Source: JALVDI01 sp039186435
GTDB lineage: Bacteria; Myxococcota_A; Polyangia; Polyangiales; Houyiibacteriaceae
Length of the DNA: 55,984 bases
Direction of reading: 5' to 3'
Assembly (NCBI GenBank): GCA_039186435.1
Contig: JBCDAA010000007.1
Span: 1-55,984 of the forward strand
Positions within the stretch are counted from its first letter, which is position 1; every line of letters begins with the position of its first letter. Of this stretch, positions 41,562-49,259 are shown one piece after another. The position numbers were made by a program, and so were the translations under genes. The notes beneath the pieces are model-generated. The model was not told where the DNA came from. It did not search any database and saw nothing but the letters and a program-made list of their open reading frames with translations.

Positions 41562-43126
41562 TGGATATCGTCATCATCCTCGTTCTTCTTGGCCTCGCGC
41601 TCATGGGCGCGCCCCTCATGGCGATCTTTGCAGCCGCCGCGATGCTGCTCTTTCTCGGTCTCGAAGACACGAGCATCACCGGCGCCGCCGCCGACATCTT
41701 CAGCGAGAAGTTTGCGGAGTCACCGCTCCTCGTCACCATTCCGCTCTTCACCTTTGCCGGCTATCTCATGGCCGAAAGCGGGACGCCGAGACGTCTCGTT
41801 CGAGTCTCAAGAGCGTGGTTTGGCTGGATGCCCGGCGGCCTTGCGATGGTTTGCCTTCTCGCCAGCGCGTTCTTCACGACGTTCACCGGCGGTAGCGGCA
41901 TCACCATCGTCGCGATCGGCGGACTCCTCTATCCCGCGCTTATCAGCGAGGAGTATCCAGAGCGCTTTTCCCTCGGTCTCGTGACGACCGGCGGTTCGCT
42001 GGGGCTGCTCTTTCCGCCTTCGCTTCCGATCGTTCTCTTTGCGGTCGTCGCGGGCATCGAGGTCGAAAAGCTCTTCCTCGCGGGCATCGTTCCCGGGTTT
42101 CTGACGGTCATCGCCATCGCGATCTACGCGGCCTACATCGGCGTCAAGAATCCTCGAATCCCGCGCCAGCCCTTCGAAGCCAAAGAGGCCTGGAGTTCCC
42201 TCAAGGAAGTCTTCTGGGAGCTCATGCTTCCGGTCGCGCTGGTTGGTGCGCTCGTCGCGGGTGTCCTCCGCATTCACGAGGCCGCCGCCTTCACGGCGAT
42301 CTACGTGCTGATCATCGAGGTCTTCGTCTATCGCGATGTGTCCTTTCGCGGTGACCTGCCGCGGATCGTCAAGGAGTCGATGACCCTCGTCGGCGCGATC
42401 CTCGCGATCCTCGCGACGGCGATCGGCTTTACCGGCTACCTGATTCAGGACGAGCTTCCGATGAAGATCCTGGAGGGCATGCGCGCCTTCATCGACTCGG
42501 ACGACCCCGAGACGCGGCGCATCATGTTCCTTCTGCTGCTGAACGTCTTCCTGCTGATCGTCGGCATGTTGATGGACATCTTCAGCGCGATCGTCGTCGT
42601 TGTACCGCTGATCTTGCCGATCGCGCGCGAGCTCGGCGTCAACGACTACCACCTCGGCATCGTCTTCCTGCTCAACCTCGAGATCGGCTACATGACGCCG
42701 CCGGTGGGGTTGAACCTCTTCATCTCGAGTTTCCGTTTCGGCAAACCGGTTACGATGCTCTATCGCGCCGTCTTACCGTTCATCGGGCTCTTAATGGTGG
42801 CACTAGTGATCACCACCTATGTGCCAAGCCTCTCGCTCCTGCTTCTTTCGGAGGAGGACGTCGAGAATATCGATCCCCTTGAGGACTTCGACGACGACCC
42901 CATTGAGGATCCTGGAGGAGGCGGTGGCCTCGATGATCTCGAAGATCTCCTCGACGGCGGGGGTGACCTCGGCGAAGGGGGCGGTCTCGATGCTCTCGAG
43001 GATCTTCTCGACGACGACGAGCCTCTCGATCTCGACTCGCTCGAGGAGGAGCTCGGGGAAGATCCGCCGGACGACGATGCGCCGCTGGATCTGGATGCCC
43101 TCGAGGCGGAGCTAGGGAGCGAGTAG
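41561..43126 (+). CDS. dctM: TRAP transporter large permease subunit with acidic C-terminal tail
   Basis: A 521-aa protein. Residues 1-425 are a normal DctM permease of about 12 spans, with the conserved FFTTFTGGSGITIVAIGGLLYPAL and EIGYMTPPVGLNLFISSFRFGKPV motifs that line the Na+/substrate path. Residues about 430-521 form an Asp/Glu/Leu-rich repeat tail (DDLEDLLDGGG, DALEDLLDDDEPLDLDSLEEEL) not found in ordinary DctM. The DNA of the tail is as GC-rich as the gene. It overlaps the convergent ExbD-like gene by 15 bp. Its function in the membrane complex is certain by family; the tail's role is unknown. Confidence 0.93.
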   Translation: MDIVIILVLLGLALMGAPLMAIFAAAAMLLFLGLEDTSITGAAADIFSEKFAESPLLVTIPLFTFAGYLMAESGTPRRLVRVSRAWFGWMPGGLAMVCLLASAFFTTFTGGSGITIVAIGGLLYPALISEEYPERFSLGLVTTGGSLGLLFPPSLPIVLFAVVAGIEVEKLFLAGIVPGFLTVIAIAIYAAYIGVKNPRIPRQPFEAKEAWSSLKEVFWELMLPVALVGALVAGVLRIHEAAAFTAIYVLIIEVFVYRDVSFRGDLPRIVKESMTLVGAILAILATAIGFTGYLIQDELPMKILEGMRAFIDSDDPETRRIMFLLLLNVFLLIVGMLMDIFSAIVVVVPLILPIARELGVNDYHLGIVFLLNLEIGYMTPPVGLNLFISSFRFGKPVTMLYRAVLPFIGLLMVALVITTYVPSLSLLLLSEEDVENIDPLEDFDDDPIEDPGGGGGLDDLEDLLDGGGDLGEGGGLDALEDLLDDDEPLDLDSLEEELGEDPPDDDAPLDLDALEAELGSE

Positions 43127-43546
43127 CGTCCGCATGTTCACGGTGACTTCGATGTCCTGCGTCGTCAGGGCATCGATCACCGCCACCAGTGCCTGGACGT
43201 CGACCTCGTCGTCCACGTCGAGGCGTACGTGCGTATGACCGAGAATGTCGACCCAATGCTCGATGCCTGGAAGGTCGTTTCCAGGGATCGTCGCGAGATG
43301 ACGATAGCCGTGGGAGACGCTCGCTTTTCCGCGTCCCGCACGTTGCACATGCAAGACGAGCGGAGCGGCGTAGTAGTCGTCGGGTGCTTCGCCTGGTAGC
43401 TCGAGCTCGAGGTAGAGGGCTCCGAGGAAACGAGTCGTTCGCGCTCCCGCGACCAGCACGAGGCTGAAGATGAGCAAGAGCGCGGTGAAGCCGACCCGAA
43501 AGAGATCGATGCGCGCCCTGGCGGCGCGCTCGCGCAGTCCGTTCAA
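43112..43546 (-). CDS. Degenerate ExbD/TolR-like protein without the membrane Asp
   Basis: A 144-aa protein from a TTG start (43546), 8 bp after the preceding ExbD gene. It has one N-terminal span (FRVGFTALLLIFSLVLVAG), then a periplasmic domain ending WVDILGHTHVRLDVDDEVDVQALVAVIDALTTQDIEVTVNMRT, which matches the ExbD/TolR beta-alpha-beta core. The V-P-x-x-D motif of ExbD, whose Asp carries protons, is missing from the span. It could be a non-proton-conducting partner subunit of the adjacent ExbD. Convergent with dctM and overlapping its 3' end by 15 bp. Confidence 0.6.
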   Translation of the reverse strand: MNGLRERAARARIDLFRVGFTALLLIFSLVLVAGARTTRFLGALYLELELPGEAPDDYYAAPLVLHVQRAGRGKASVSHGYRHLATIPGNDLPGIEHWVDILGHTHVRLDVDDEVDVQALVAVIDALTTQDIEVTVNMRTLLAP

Positions 43547-43554
43547 CGTGCGGT

Positions 43555-44010
43555 TTAGGCTTCGGGAAACGCGATGTCGGCGAAACCTTCGCCGCGAAGG
43601 ATGTCCATCGTGGCCGCGATCGTTCCGACCCCGACGTCGTCATCCGGCTGAAGGCGCACGGGACTGGGGGTTCCGAGCTCGAGACGAAAGCGCGTGAGCT
43701 GGGTCTGAAGCGCGGCGAGGTCGGGCTCTCCCTCCACCATCGGAATCTCGGTCTCGGTTCCGAGACTGGAGCGAAGGGTGTAGCCGTCTTGGGAAACGCT
43801 GACGTCGAGCCGCGCTGTTTCAACGTCCGGGGGCGCGTCCGCGCTCGCCTGAGGCATCGTCGCGTCCATCTCGCCGAGCTGCGCCCACACCGCAGTCACG
43901 AGAAGAAACATCACGCAGCAGAGCAGGAGATCGATAAAGGGAACGAGCGGAAGCTCGTGGTTGATGCTCTTGCGCCCGTGGTTGCTGCTGCCGCTGTCGA
44001 TGGTTGCCAT
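43555..44010 (-). CDS. ExbD/TolR family protein
   Basis: A 151-aa protein. ELPLVPFIDLLLCCVMFLL is the single span with the conserved Asp, followed by a periplasmic domain (TARLDVSVSQDGYTLRSSL... SPVRLQPDDDVGVGTIAATMDILRGEGFADIAF) of ExbD/TolR type. Shine-Dalgarno GGAGGA precedes the ATG at 44010. Its N-terminal 45 residues are nearly the same as those of the ExbD at 47001-47480, so the two are close paralogues. It pairs with the degenerate ExbD-like gene downstream. No ExbB partner lies in this unit; the ExbB at 47488-48138 is the nearest. Confidence 0.88.
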   Translation of the reverse strand: MATIDSGSSNHGRKSINHELPLVPFIDLLLCCVMFLLVTAVWAQLGEMDATMPQASADAPPDVETARLDVSVSQDGYTLRSSLGTETEIPMVEGEPDLAALQTQLTRFRLELGTPSPVRLQPDDDVGVGTIAATMDILRGEGFADIAFPEA

Positions 44011-44070
44011 GTCGTCCTCCGATGCAGGTAGGACCGCAGCGGGACGAGAAAGTTTCCGGTCAGAACGCTG

Positions 44071-44140
44071 GAGCGTGATCCAGGACCTCGTCGCCTTGGC
44101 CTCGAGTGCGCGCCATCTCCTTTCGATTGTCTTGGATCAC
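44071..44140. mobile_element. MITE-like inverted-repeat element, 70-bp shortened copy
   Basis: gagcgtgatccaggac (44071-44086) pairs with gtcttggatcac (44129-44140), a 12-bp stem with one mismatch. The interior matches the right half of the 150-bp copy at 3948-4097 (cgtcgcc-ttg-cctcga and gcgccatctcctt-cgattgtc). It supplies the stop codon (44137-44139) of the EEP gene. Confidence 0.7.
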
Positions 44141-45159
44141 TCAGCGCGCCAAGCGAGATCGGCGATGACCGGGCGGTGGTCGGTGCCTCGACCGCGGCCT
44201 CGAAAGACGCGCGTCGCGGTGAGTTCCTTGCTGATGTAGATGTGGTCAAGGCGAATCCCGGGAAGCCACGAGCGTCCGTTCGGCCAGGTGGGGCCCCAGC
44301 CCGAGCGCGCGAGGTCCCAGGCGTCGTCCATTCGGTCGCTCAGCACAGTGCTGAAGCGGCTCCACTCCGATGCGTTGAAGTCTCCGGCGGCGACGAGAGG
44401 ACCGTCGCTTTCGCGGACCCAGTTTTCGATCGCGCCGAGCTGCATGAGATGTGCGGCGGCCGCGCGAACGTTGAAGGGAGGCGAGGGATGGACGCCGAGA
44501 ATGTCGATGGCGCGACCCTCGTGAGCGATGCGCGCAAACGCGCACGGGTTGCCCATCGGCGCATGGGTGTCGGGCGGGCGAATCCAACGTATCGAAGTCT
44601 CGATCGTGGGAACGCGAGAGAGGAGGGCGATGCCGTAGTAGTCGCCCACCTCGACGACGTGGTGCGGGTAGTCGCGAAAGAAGCCGTGAGATCGCAGGCG
44701 GGCGTTCCACGCGGCGGAAACCTCCTGGAGGATCAGCACGTCTGCGTCCAGCGCGCGAAGCTCGCGAAGGAGGGCGCTGGGCTCGTCGTTCTCCTGGAGC
44801 AGGTTGGCGGTGACCACCCGGAGTGACTCGCCGACGGCGACCGGCGCTTTGCTTGGAACGAAGGAAAGCAGCGTAAGGAGGCACCAAATCGCGCCGGGGA
44901 GGGCGACCGCTGCAAGGGATTTGCGACCGCGCCAGAGCGCGAGTGGCACAACGACCACGCAGGGCGCGAAAGCGACGGGGCGGTAGTAGTTCGTGACCGC
45001 GAGCAGCCACCAGCCGTCAAACCAGACGAAGCGCAGGATCAGGAGCAGGACGCTCGCGACCGAGCCGATCCAGAGAAGGGCCCAGCCGATTCGCGAGATC
45101 GAGACGTCGGTTGTGACCGTGACACCCGCGATTTGCGACTGGTTCGTGTCCGTCGGCAC
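44137..45159 (-). CDS. Membrane-anchored endonuclease/exonuclease/phosphatase family protein
   Basis: A 340-aa protein; GTG start at 45159. Three N-terminal spans (IGWALLWIGSVASVLLLILRF; YYRPVAFAPCVVVVPLALW; LAAVALPGAIWCLLTLLSF) anchor an EEP-fold domain. The metal and catalytic motifs are LRVVTANLLQEN, DADVLILQEV (Glu), IDILGVHPSPP, PLVAAGDFNASEWS (the DFN), LDHIYIS and GTDHRPVIADL (His). Phospholipase D-, sphingomyelinase- or phosphoinositide phosphatase-like activity on the periplasmic side is plausible. It lies in the same direction as the ExbD genes. Its stop codon falls inside a MITE-like repeat. Confidence 0.88.
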   Translation of the reverse strand: MPTDTNQSQIAGVTVTTDVSISRIGWALLWIGSVASVLLLILRFVWFDGWWLLAVTNYYRPVAFAPCVVVVPLALWRGRKSLAAVALPGAIWCLLTLLSFVPSKAPVAVGESLRVVTANLLQENDEPSALLRELRALDADVLILQEVSAAWNARLRSHGFFRDYPHHVVEVGDYYGIALLSRVPTIETSIRWIRPPDTHAPMGNPCAFARIAHEGRAIDILGVHPSPPFNVRAAAAHLMQLGAIENWVRESDGPLVAAGDFNASEWSRFSTVLSDRMDDAWDLARSGWGPTWPNGRSWLPGIRLDHIYISKELTATRVFRGRGRGTDHRPVIADLAWRAE

Positions 45160-45187
45160 GGCGGGTCAACCCTTCGTCGCGAGACGG

Positions 45188-46312
45188 CTATTCCCCGCTC
45201 GCGTGGTCCGAAGCGGTGTCGTCCGAAGCGGTGTCCGATTCTTCGGCTGCGGTGTTTTCGGCGGCGGTGTCTTCGGCTGCGGTGTCTTCGGCGGCGGTGT
45301 CTTCGGCTGCGGTGTCTTCGGCTGCGGTGTCTTCGGTGGCGGTGTCTTCGGTGGCGGTGTCTTCGGCGGCGGTATCGTCTTCCGACGGAGGTTCGACAAC
45401 TTCCCCCACCGGCATCGCACTTCGAACGCCGACCGTTTCCGCACCTGCTGCGGCGCGAACCTGCGCGGCAATCGAACAGTCCACGACGCCCGAGCGCTGC
45501 GGCGGAGGTGGCGCTGCGCCGCCCGCTTTGTTGCCGATCGCGATACGTACCGGAATGAGGGTCCCTCGCGCCTGGGCTCGAGTTCGAAGAAGCTGACGTC
45601 GACTTCGCAGGTCCCAAAGGAAGACGTCGACCGGGTGCTCACGCCGACTGTCGCCATGCTGAATCACCAGAAGGAAGTAGTCCGACCGCCCCGCGTCGAG
45701 CATGAGGGGGAGATCGCGCTCCACGCGGTTCTTCAGCTGCTCGTCGAGAACGCGAAGTTTCAGCACGTCGTCGCCCGCCTCGCGGACTTCGTCGAGCCAT
45801 TCCGGCTCGAGAAAGGGGAGGCGATCGTAAAATCCCTTAAGCGACATGGGCGAGAGCCCAAGGCAGCGGCCGATCGCATCCGGTCGCATGGTTTGCGCGG
45901 CCTCGCCGATCGTGTGGCGCTCCTCGGTCTGCGACTCGTGAATCCGAAGATAGATTCCCTGGGCGCGATGGAGGCCGGCCAGGTTCAGACGAGGATCTGC
46001 CCAGGTCTCTGGTGCGTCCCCAAACGCAGCCGCTTCCTGGACCCAGTCTTCGATCTGCGTACGAAACTGTGAGACGCGCTCCCGCACCGGGATCACGTGC
46101 ATCTGGTAGCTCGCCTCGATGGTCGAGCGCAGCTGAAACGCCCGCGTGCGCTCGCGCCACTGGTAGTAGCCAGCGCTGCCAACGATGACGAGGGCGATCG
46201 CGAGGATCCACTTCCAGGGGAGCTTCGCCGCGAAGGCTTTCCCCTCGGCGTCGATCGATTCGAATCGGGCTGGCTTCAGGTCGTCGTTCATCCGAAAGCG
46301 CACCGCAGTCAT
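45188..46312 (-). CDS. Membrane protein with (TAAED)n tail
   Basis: A 374-aa protein; an in-frame ATG at 46291 is an alternative start. It has one membrane span (WKWILAIALVIVGSAGYYQW) and a periplasmic helical region (RAFQLRSTIEASYQMHVIPVRERVSQFRTQIEDWVQEAAAF, DVLKLRVLDEQLKNRVERDLPLML) with no recognised family. The C-terminal 65 residues form a T-A-A-E-D repeat encoded by a 15-bp DNA array. It is in the ExbD cluster on the same strand, between a terminator and the EEP gene; role unknown. Confidence 0.7.
   Translation of the reverse strand: MTAVRFRMNDDLKPARFESIDAEGKAFAAKLPWKWILAIALVIVGSAGYYQWRERTRAFQLRSTIEASYQMHVIPVRERVSQFRTQIEDWVQEAAAFGDAPETWADPRLNLAGLHRAQGIYLRIHESQTEERHTIGEAAQTMRPDAIGRCLGLSPMSLKGFYDRLPFLEPEWLDEVREAGDDVLKLRVLDEQLKNRVERDLPLMLDAGRSDYFLLVIQHGDSRREHPVDVFLWDLRSRRQLLRTRAQARGTLIPVRIAIGNKAGGAAPPPPQRSGVVDCSIAAQVRAAAGAETVGVRSAMPVGEVVEPPSEDDTAAEDTATEDTATEDTAAEDTAAEDTAAEDTAAEDTAAENTAAEESDTASDDTASDHASGE
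45241..45375. repeat. 15-bp minisatellite, 9 copies
   Basis: Nine tandem copies of cttcgg-(c/t)(t/g)g-cggtgt encode T-A-A-E-D/T-A-T-E-D on the minus strand. Unit length is a multiple of three, so copy-number change would alter only tail length. Confidence 0.85.
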
Positions 46313-46399
46313 GTCATTGGGACCCCATCGGCGTCCAGCGGTTCCGTCGAAAAGCGGAGCTTCCTTACGCGCTTCGGCGCTCCGAGGTGCAGACGGAAC

Positions 46400-46423
46400 A
46401 AAAAAGGCGCGCCGAAGCGCGCC
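46400..46423 (-). terminator. Intrinsic terminator of the ExbB-ExbD-ExbD operon
   Basis: On the minus strand: GGCGCGC-TTCG-GCGCGCC followed by TTTTTT, a perfect 7-bp GC stem with a UUCG tetraloop. It lies 20 bp after the stop of the ExbD gene at 46444. Confidence 0.92.
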
Positions 46424-46443
46424 GATTTCGACGTTTGGGGAGT

Positions 46444-46986
46444 CTACTCAGCGCCGCCGAGGGACTCGACCGCGAAGCTCACGTTCGAGTAACCCGCCTG
46501 CGCGGCCGAGAACATCACCTTCTTCACGACACGAAAGTCGATATCGACGTCCGCCTGGAGAATCACATTTCCGGGGAAGGGCTCCGCCGGGTGCAGGATG
46601 CTCCAGTTGCGCTTCAGCGTTTCGAGATTCTGAATCAGCGGTTCGATGCGCTCCACCTGCGCGCTGCTCAGAAGCGTGTTCGTGTCCGCCATGCGATTGC
46701 CGTCGAGGGCAACGATGTTTCGGTCGATCGCGATGATGGGCGAGATCTCGAGAGACTCGGTGTTCTGCGCCTTGGGCATCGTGATCGTTGGGACCGTCGT
46801 CAAGAGCTCACCACTCGAAGCGAACTGCATGATGAGGAAAACGATCAACACGATGAGGAAGTCGATGAACGGAACGAGCGGAAGGCTCTGGTCCACATTC
46901 TTCCGGCCGCCGCCCGTCACTTTGTCGTGAACGAACTTGAGCGGAATCTTGTGAAGGAGAACCTTACCGGGAACGTGTACGGGCAT
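46444..46986 (-). CDS. ExbD/TolR family protein (second in operon)
   Basis: A 180-aa protein; SLPLVPFIDFLIVLIVFLIMQF is the single span with the conserved proton-carrying Asp. The periplasmic part (ISPIIAIDRNIVALDGNRM ... NVILQADVDIDFRVVKKVMFSAAQAGYSNVSFAVES) matches the ExbD core. It is the third gene of the minus-strand ExbB-ExbD-ExbD operon, 14 bp after its neighbour, and is followed by a strong terminator. In Myxococcus the motor loci aglRQS have the same one-TolQ/two-TolR composition; homology to that motor is inferred from layout only. Confidence 0.9.
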   Translation of the reverse strand: MPVHVPGKVLLHKIPLKFVHDKVTGGGRKNVDQSLPLVPFIDFLIVLIVFLIMQFASSGELLTTVPTITMPKAQNTESLEISPIIAIDRNIVALDGNRMADTNTLLSSAQVERIEPLIQNLETLKRNWSILHPAEPFPGNVILQADVDIDFRVVKKVMFSAAQAGYSNVSFAVESLGGAE

Positions 46987-47000
46987 ACTTCTTCCTCGTC

Positions 47001-47480
47001 CTAAAGCAGGGTGGCCCCGTCGCTGAGCGACATCTCGGGGAACCCTTCACCAACGACCAGGTCCATGGCACCGACCACCGACTCGTAACGAACGCCGTCC
47101 TCCGGCGCGACGATGATGTCGCGGCGGTTGGGCTCCAGGCGCTTGCGCTCCTGAAGCTTCGTGCGGAGCTCCTCGAGATTGTAGTCATCGCCGTTCTTGG
47201 CGATGTTGATGCTGTCGCCCGCCGTCGACGCGAGCACGTAGCCACTGTTCTGAATCTGCAGAATCAGCTTCACGCGCTCTTCCGGCGGCGGCTGGTCTTG
47301 GGTCTGTGCCTGACCAGGTGTCCGCTGGTTCGCGTTGATACGGGCAAGCTGGTTCCAAACGGCCGTGGCCAGGAGGAACATGATGCAGCAGAAGAGGAGG
47401 TCGATGAAGGGAACCAGAGGGATCTCTTGGTCGACCTGCTTCTTTCCACCGTGGCCGCCGCCTGAATCAATACTCGCCAT
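47001..47480 (-). CDS. ExbD/TolR family protein (first in operon)
   Basis: A 159-aa protein; EIPLVPFIDLLFCCIMFLLATAVW carries the conserved membrane Asp. The periplasmic domain (VKLILQIQNSGYVLASTAGDSINIAKNGDDYNLEELRTKL, DIIVAPEDGVRYESVVGAMDLVVGEGFPEMSL) is ExbD-like. It starts 7 bp after the ExbB stop. Nearly the same N terminus as the ExbD at 43555-44010, indicating local duplication. Confidence 0.92.
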   Translation of the reverse strand: MASIDSGGGHGGKKQVDQEIPLVPFIDLLFCCIMFLLATAVWNQLARINANQRTPGQAQTQDQPPPEERVKLILQIQNSGYVLASTAGDSINIAKNGDDYNLEELRTKLQERKRLEPNRRDIIVAPEDGVRYESVVGAMDLVVGEGFPEMSLSDGATLL

Positions 47481-47487
47481 CGGATCC

Positions 47488-48138
47488 TCAGGCCTGCTGC
47501 AGTCCCTGGAGGTTGACCTTCGAGCGGTTGTTCACAACCAGGTTCATGACCTGGACCGTGGCCGCGTTGATGTCATCGAGCAGGTTCTGCGTCTTACCGT
47601 TGAGCACAGCCATACCGGCGAGCGCGACGATCGCGGAAAGGAGTCCGAAGGCCGTGCAGTTCATGGCCTCGGAAATACCCTTCGCGAGCATCGTCGCCTT
47701 TTCGGCACCGGTCGCGCCGGCGACCGCGGCGAACGCCGAGATCAATCCGAGCACCGTTCCGAACAGGCCGGAGAGCATCGCGAGGTTCGCGAAGAGGCCG
47801 AGGAACGCGGTGCGCGCCTCGATCTTCGGAAGCTCCCGAAGCGCCGCCTCATCCATGGCGGACTGAACTTCCGCATCCGGGCGGTTCACTTTCATGAGAC
47901 CCGCCTTCACGATGCGCGCAAGCGGCGCGTTAGCCGCGCTGCAAAGCTTGATGGCTCGACCGATGTCACCCGCCAAGATGCATTTCTGCATCGTTGCGAG
48001 GAACACGTCCTTATTGATGGAGGACCGGTAGAGGTACACAGCCCGCTCCACCAGAAATCCAATGGACATCACGAGCCAGAAGAGGATGACGTACATCGCC
48101 CATCCGCCTTCCTCGAATGCATGTGCGATACCCGACAT
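47488..48138 (-). CDS. ExbB/TolQ/MotA family proton channel (minus-strand operon)
   Basis: A 216-aa protein with three spans: MYVILFWLVMSIGFLVERAVYLY (1), LGLFANLAMLSGLFGTVLGLISAFAAVA (2) and AMNCTAFGLLSAIVALAGMAVL (3). The cytoplasmic loop VFLATMQKCILAGDIGRAIKLCSAANAPLARIVKAGL is the TolQ/ExbB signature. A Shine-Dalgarno AGGAGG lies upstream. It drives the operon with two ExbDs: a proton-motive-force engine of the TolQR/ExbBD/Agl type. The divergent operon at 48613 is a second version. Confidence 0.93.
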   Translation of the reverse strand: MSGIAHAFEEGGWAMYVILFWLVMSIGFLVERAVYLYRSSINKDVFLATMQKCILAGDIGRAIKLCSAANAPLARIVKAGLMKVNRPDAEVQSAMDEAALRELPKIEARTAFLGLFANLAMLSGLFGTVLGLISAFAAVAGATGAEKATMLAKGISEAMNCTAFGLLSAIVALAGMAVLNGKTQNLLDDINAATVQVMNLVVNNRSKVNLQGLQQA

Positions 48139-48612
48139 TCGTTACTGCCTCCTGGAAACCGTCTTCAGCTAGACGCGCACCCAACCACGAGATACGCGCT
48201 GGGGCTTCTTGCCCCGGGGTAGAACCTTCCGAAAATCCCCAAAAAAACCATTAGTTTCGCGGGTATTCCGGAAGCGAGGGCCGATGATACAGAGTCGCCC
48301 TCACAAGTCAACTGTGATCCATCCAAGCGGCGGTTGGGCGAGGTAGGCGAAAGGTCTCACCCGAGCCGCTCTACTTAGTGTCCGACACCCTGGGAAGGTT
48401 CCGATCTTTCTTGAGCCATTTTGCGTTCACGAGGACACGCCGAAAAAGGACCCCGTCTCGTTGACAGCTTCGAGGACGCTGGGGTAGGTTCGCGACGTTC
48501 TTTGGTCTGATAGGCCAGAACACTCTCAACGATTTCAACAGATTCCGCGGCATGCGGTACCTCGAGGAAGGGCCCATCCGCGCAGCGCGTAACGCGTGTA
48601 GAGGAGCCATCG
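48139..48612. other. Divergent regulatory region between the two ExbB operons
   Basis: A 474-bp gap with no supported gene. It should hold the promoters of both operons. Visible elements: a short perfect hairpin GGGGC-TTCTT-GCCCC at 48201-48215, an A7 tract around 48241, and a TTGACA at 48461. No repeat from the other families was seen. Confidence 0.6.
48461..48490 (+). promoter_or_regulatory. Candidate sigma-70-like promoter for the plus-strand ExbB operon
   Basis: TTGACA at 48461-48466 and TAGGTT at 48485-48490, spacing 18. The -35 is consensus, the -10 is weak; a leader of about 115 nt would result before the ATG at 48613. Confidence 0.35.
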
Positions 48613-49239
48613 ATGGACGAAGTCTGGCATGCACTTTATGAAGGCAAGCCGTTCTCCTTCATCAACATTGCCGTGCTCGCATTTGCTCTCGCCGTCATCG
48701 GCGAGCGCTTCGTGTTCATTCTCACGAAATATCGTGTGAACACGACCGAGTTCATGGCGCAGATTCGCAAGCTGGTGCAGGCGGGAAATATCGACCGCGC
48801 CATCAAGCTCTGCGAGGCGGCTCCACTGCCGCTTCTCCAGGTCGTGAAGTCCGGTCTCACGCAGGTGAACCGTGGCGAAGAAGCGATCATCGCCTCGATG
48901 GATGAGCGGATGTCGGAAGCGATTCCGGCACTCGAAAAGCGCATCCCGTGGCTTTGGACGCTCGCGAACCTGGCAACGCTGATCGGTCTTCTCGGAACGA
49001 TTCGTGGTCTGATTCGCGCCTTCAAGGCGGTCGGTACCATCGATGACCCCGCGCAGAAGTCGGCTTTGCTCTCCGCCGGTATCGCGGAGGCCATGTGGAA
49101 TACGTTCCTTGGTCTTCTCATCGCCGTGGTCTGCATGAGTGCGCACTTGGTGCTGCACTCCATGGCGAAGAAGCAGAAGACGGAGATGGAAAAGGCTGCG
49201 CAGCGCCTCGAAAACCTCCTCGTCCTGCGCAAGGGATAA
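48613..49239 (+). CDS. ExbB/TolQ/MotA family proton channel (plus-strand operon)
   Basis: A 208-aa protein with three spans: FSFINIAVLAFALAVIGERFVFIL, LWTLANLATLIGLLGTIRGLIRAF and IAEAMWNTFLGLLIAVVCMSAHLVL. The central loop FMAQIRKLVQAGNIDRAIKLCEAAPLPLLQVVKSGL is of TolQ/ExbB type and closely parallels that of the divergent ExbB. The ATG at 48613 has GAGGAG upstream. It is first of a three-gene ExbB-ExbD-ExbD operon. Confidence 0.93.
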   Translation: MDEVWHALYEGKPFSFINIAVLAFALAVIGERFVFILTKYRVNTTEFMAQIRKLVQAGNIDRAIKLCEAAPLPLLQVVKSGLTQVNRGEEAIIASMDERMSEAIPALEKRIPWLWTLANLATLIGLLGTIRGLIRAFKAVGTIDDPAQKSALLSAGIAEAMWNTFLGLLIAVVCMSAHLVLHSMAKKQKTEMEKAAQRLENLLVLRKG

Positions 49240-49259
49240 GGGTCAGCTAGGCTGAGATC

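Noticed and set aside
45241..45375. Possible CRISPR or VNTR regulatory array
   Set aside because: The units are in frame and encode a regular peptide, so it is a coding minisatellite rather than a CRISPR.
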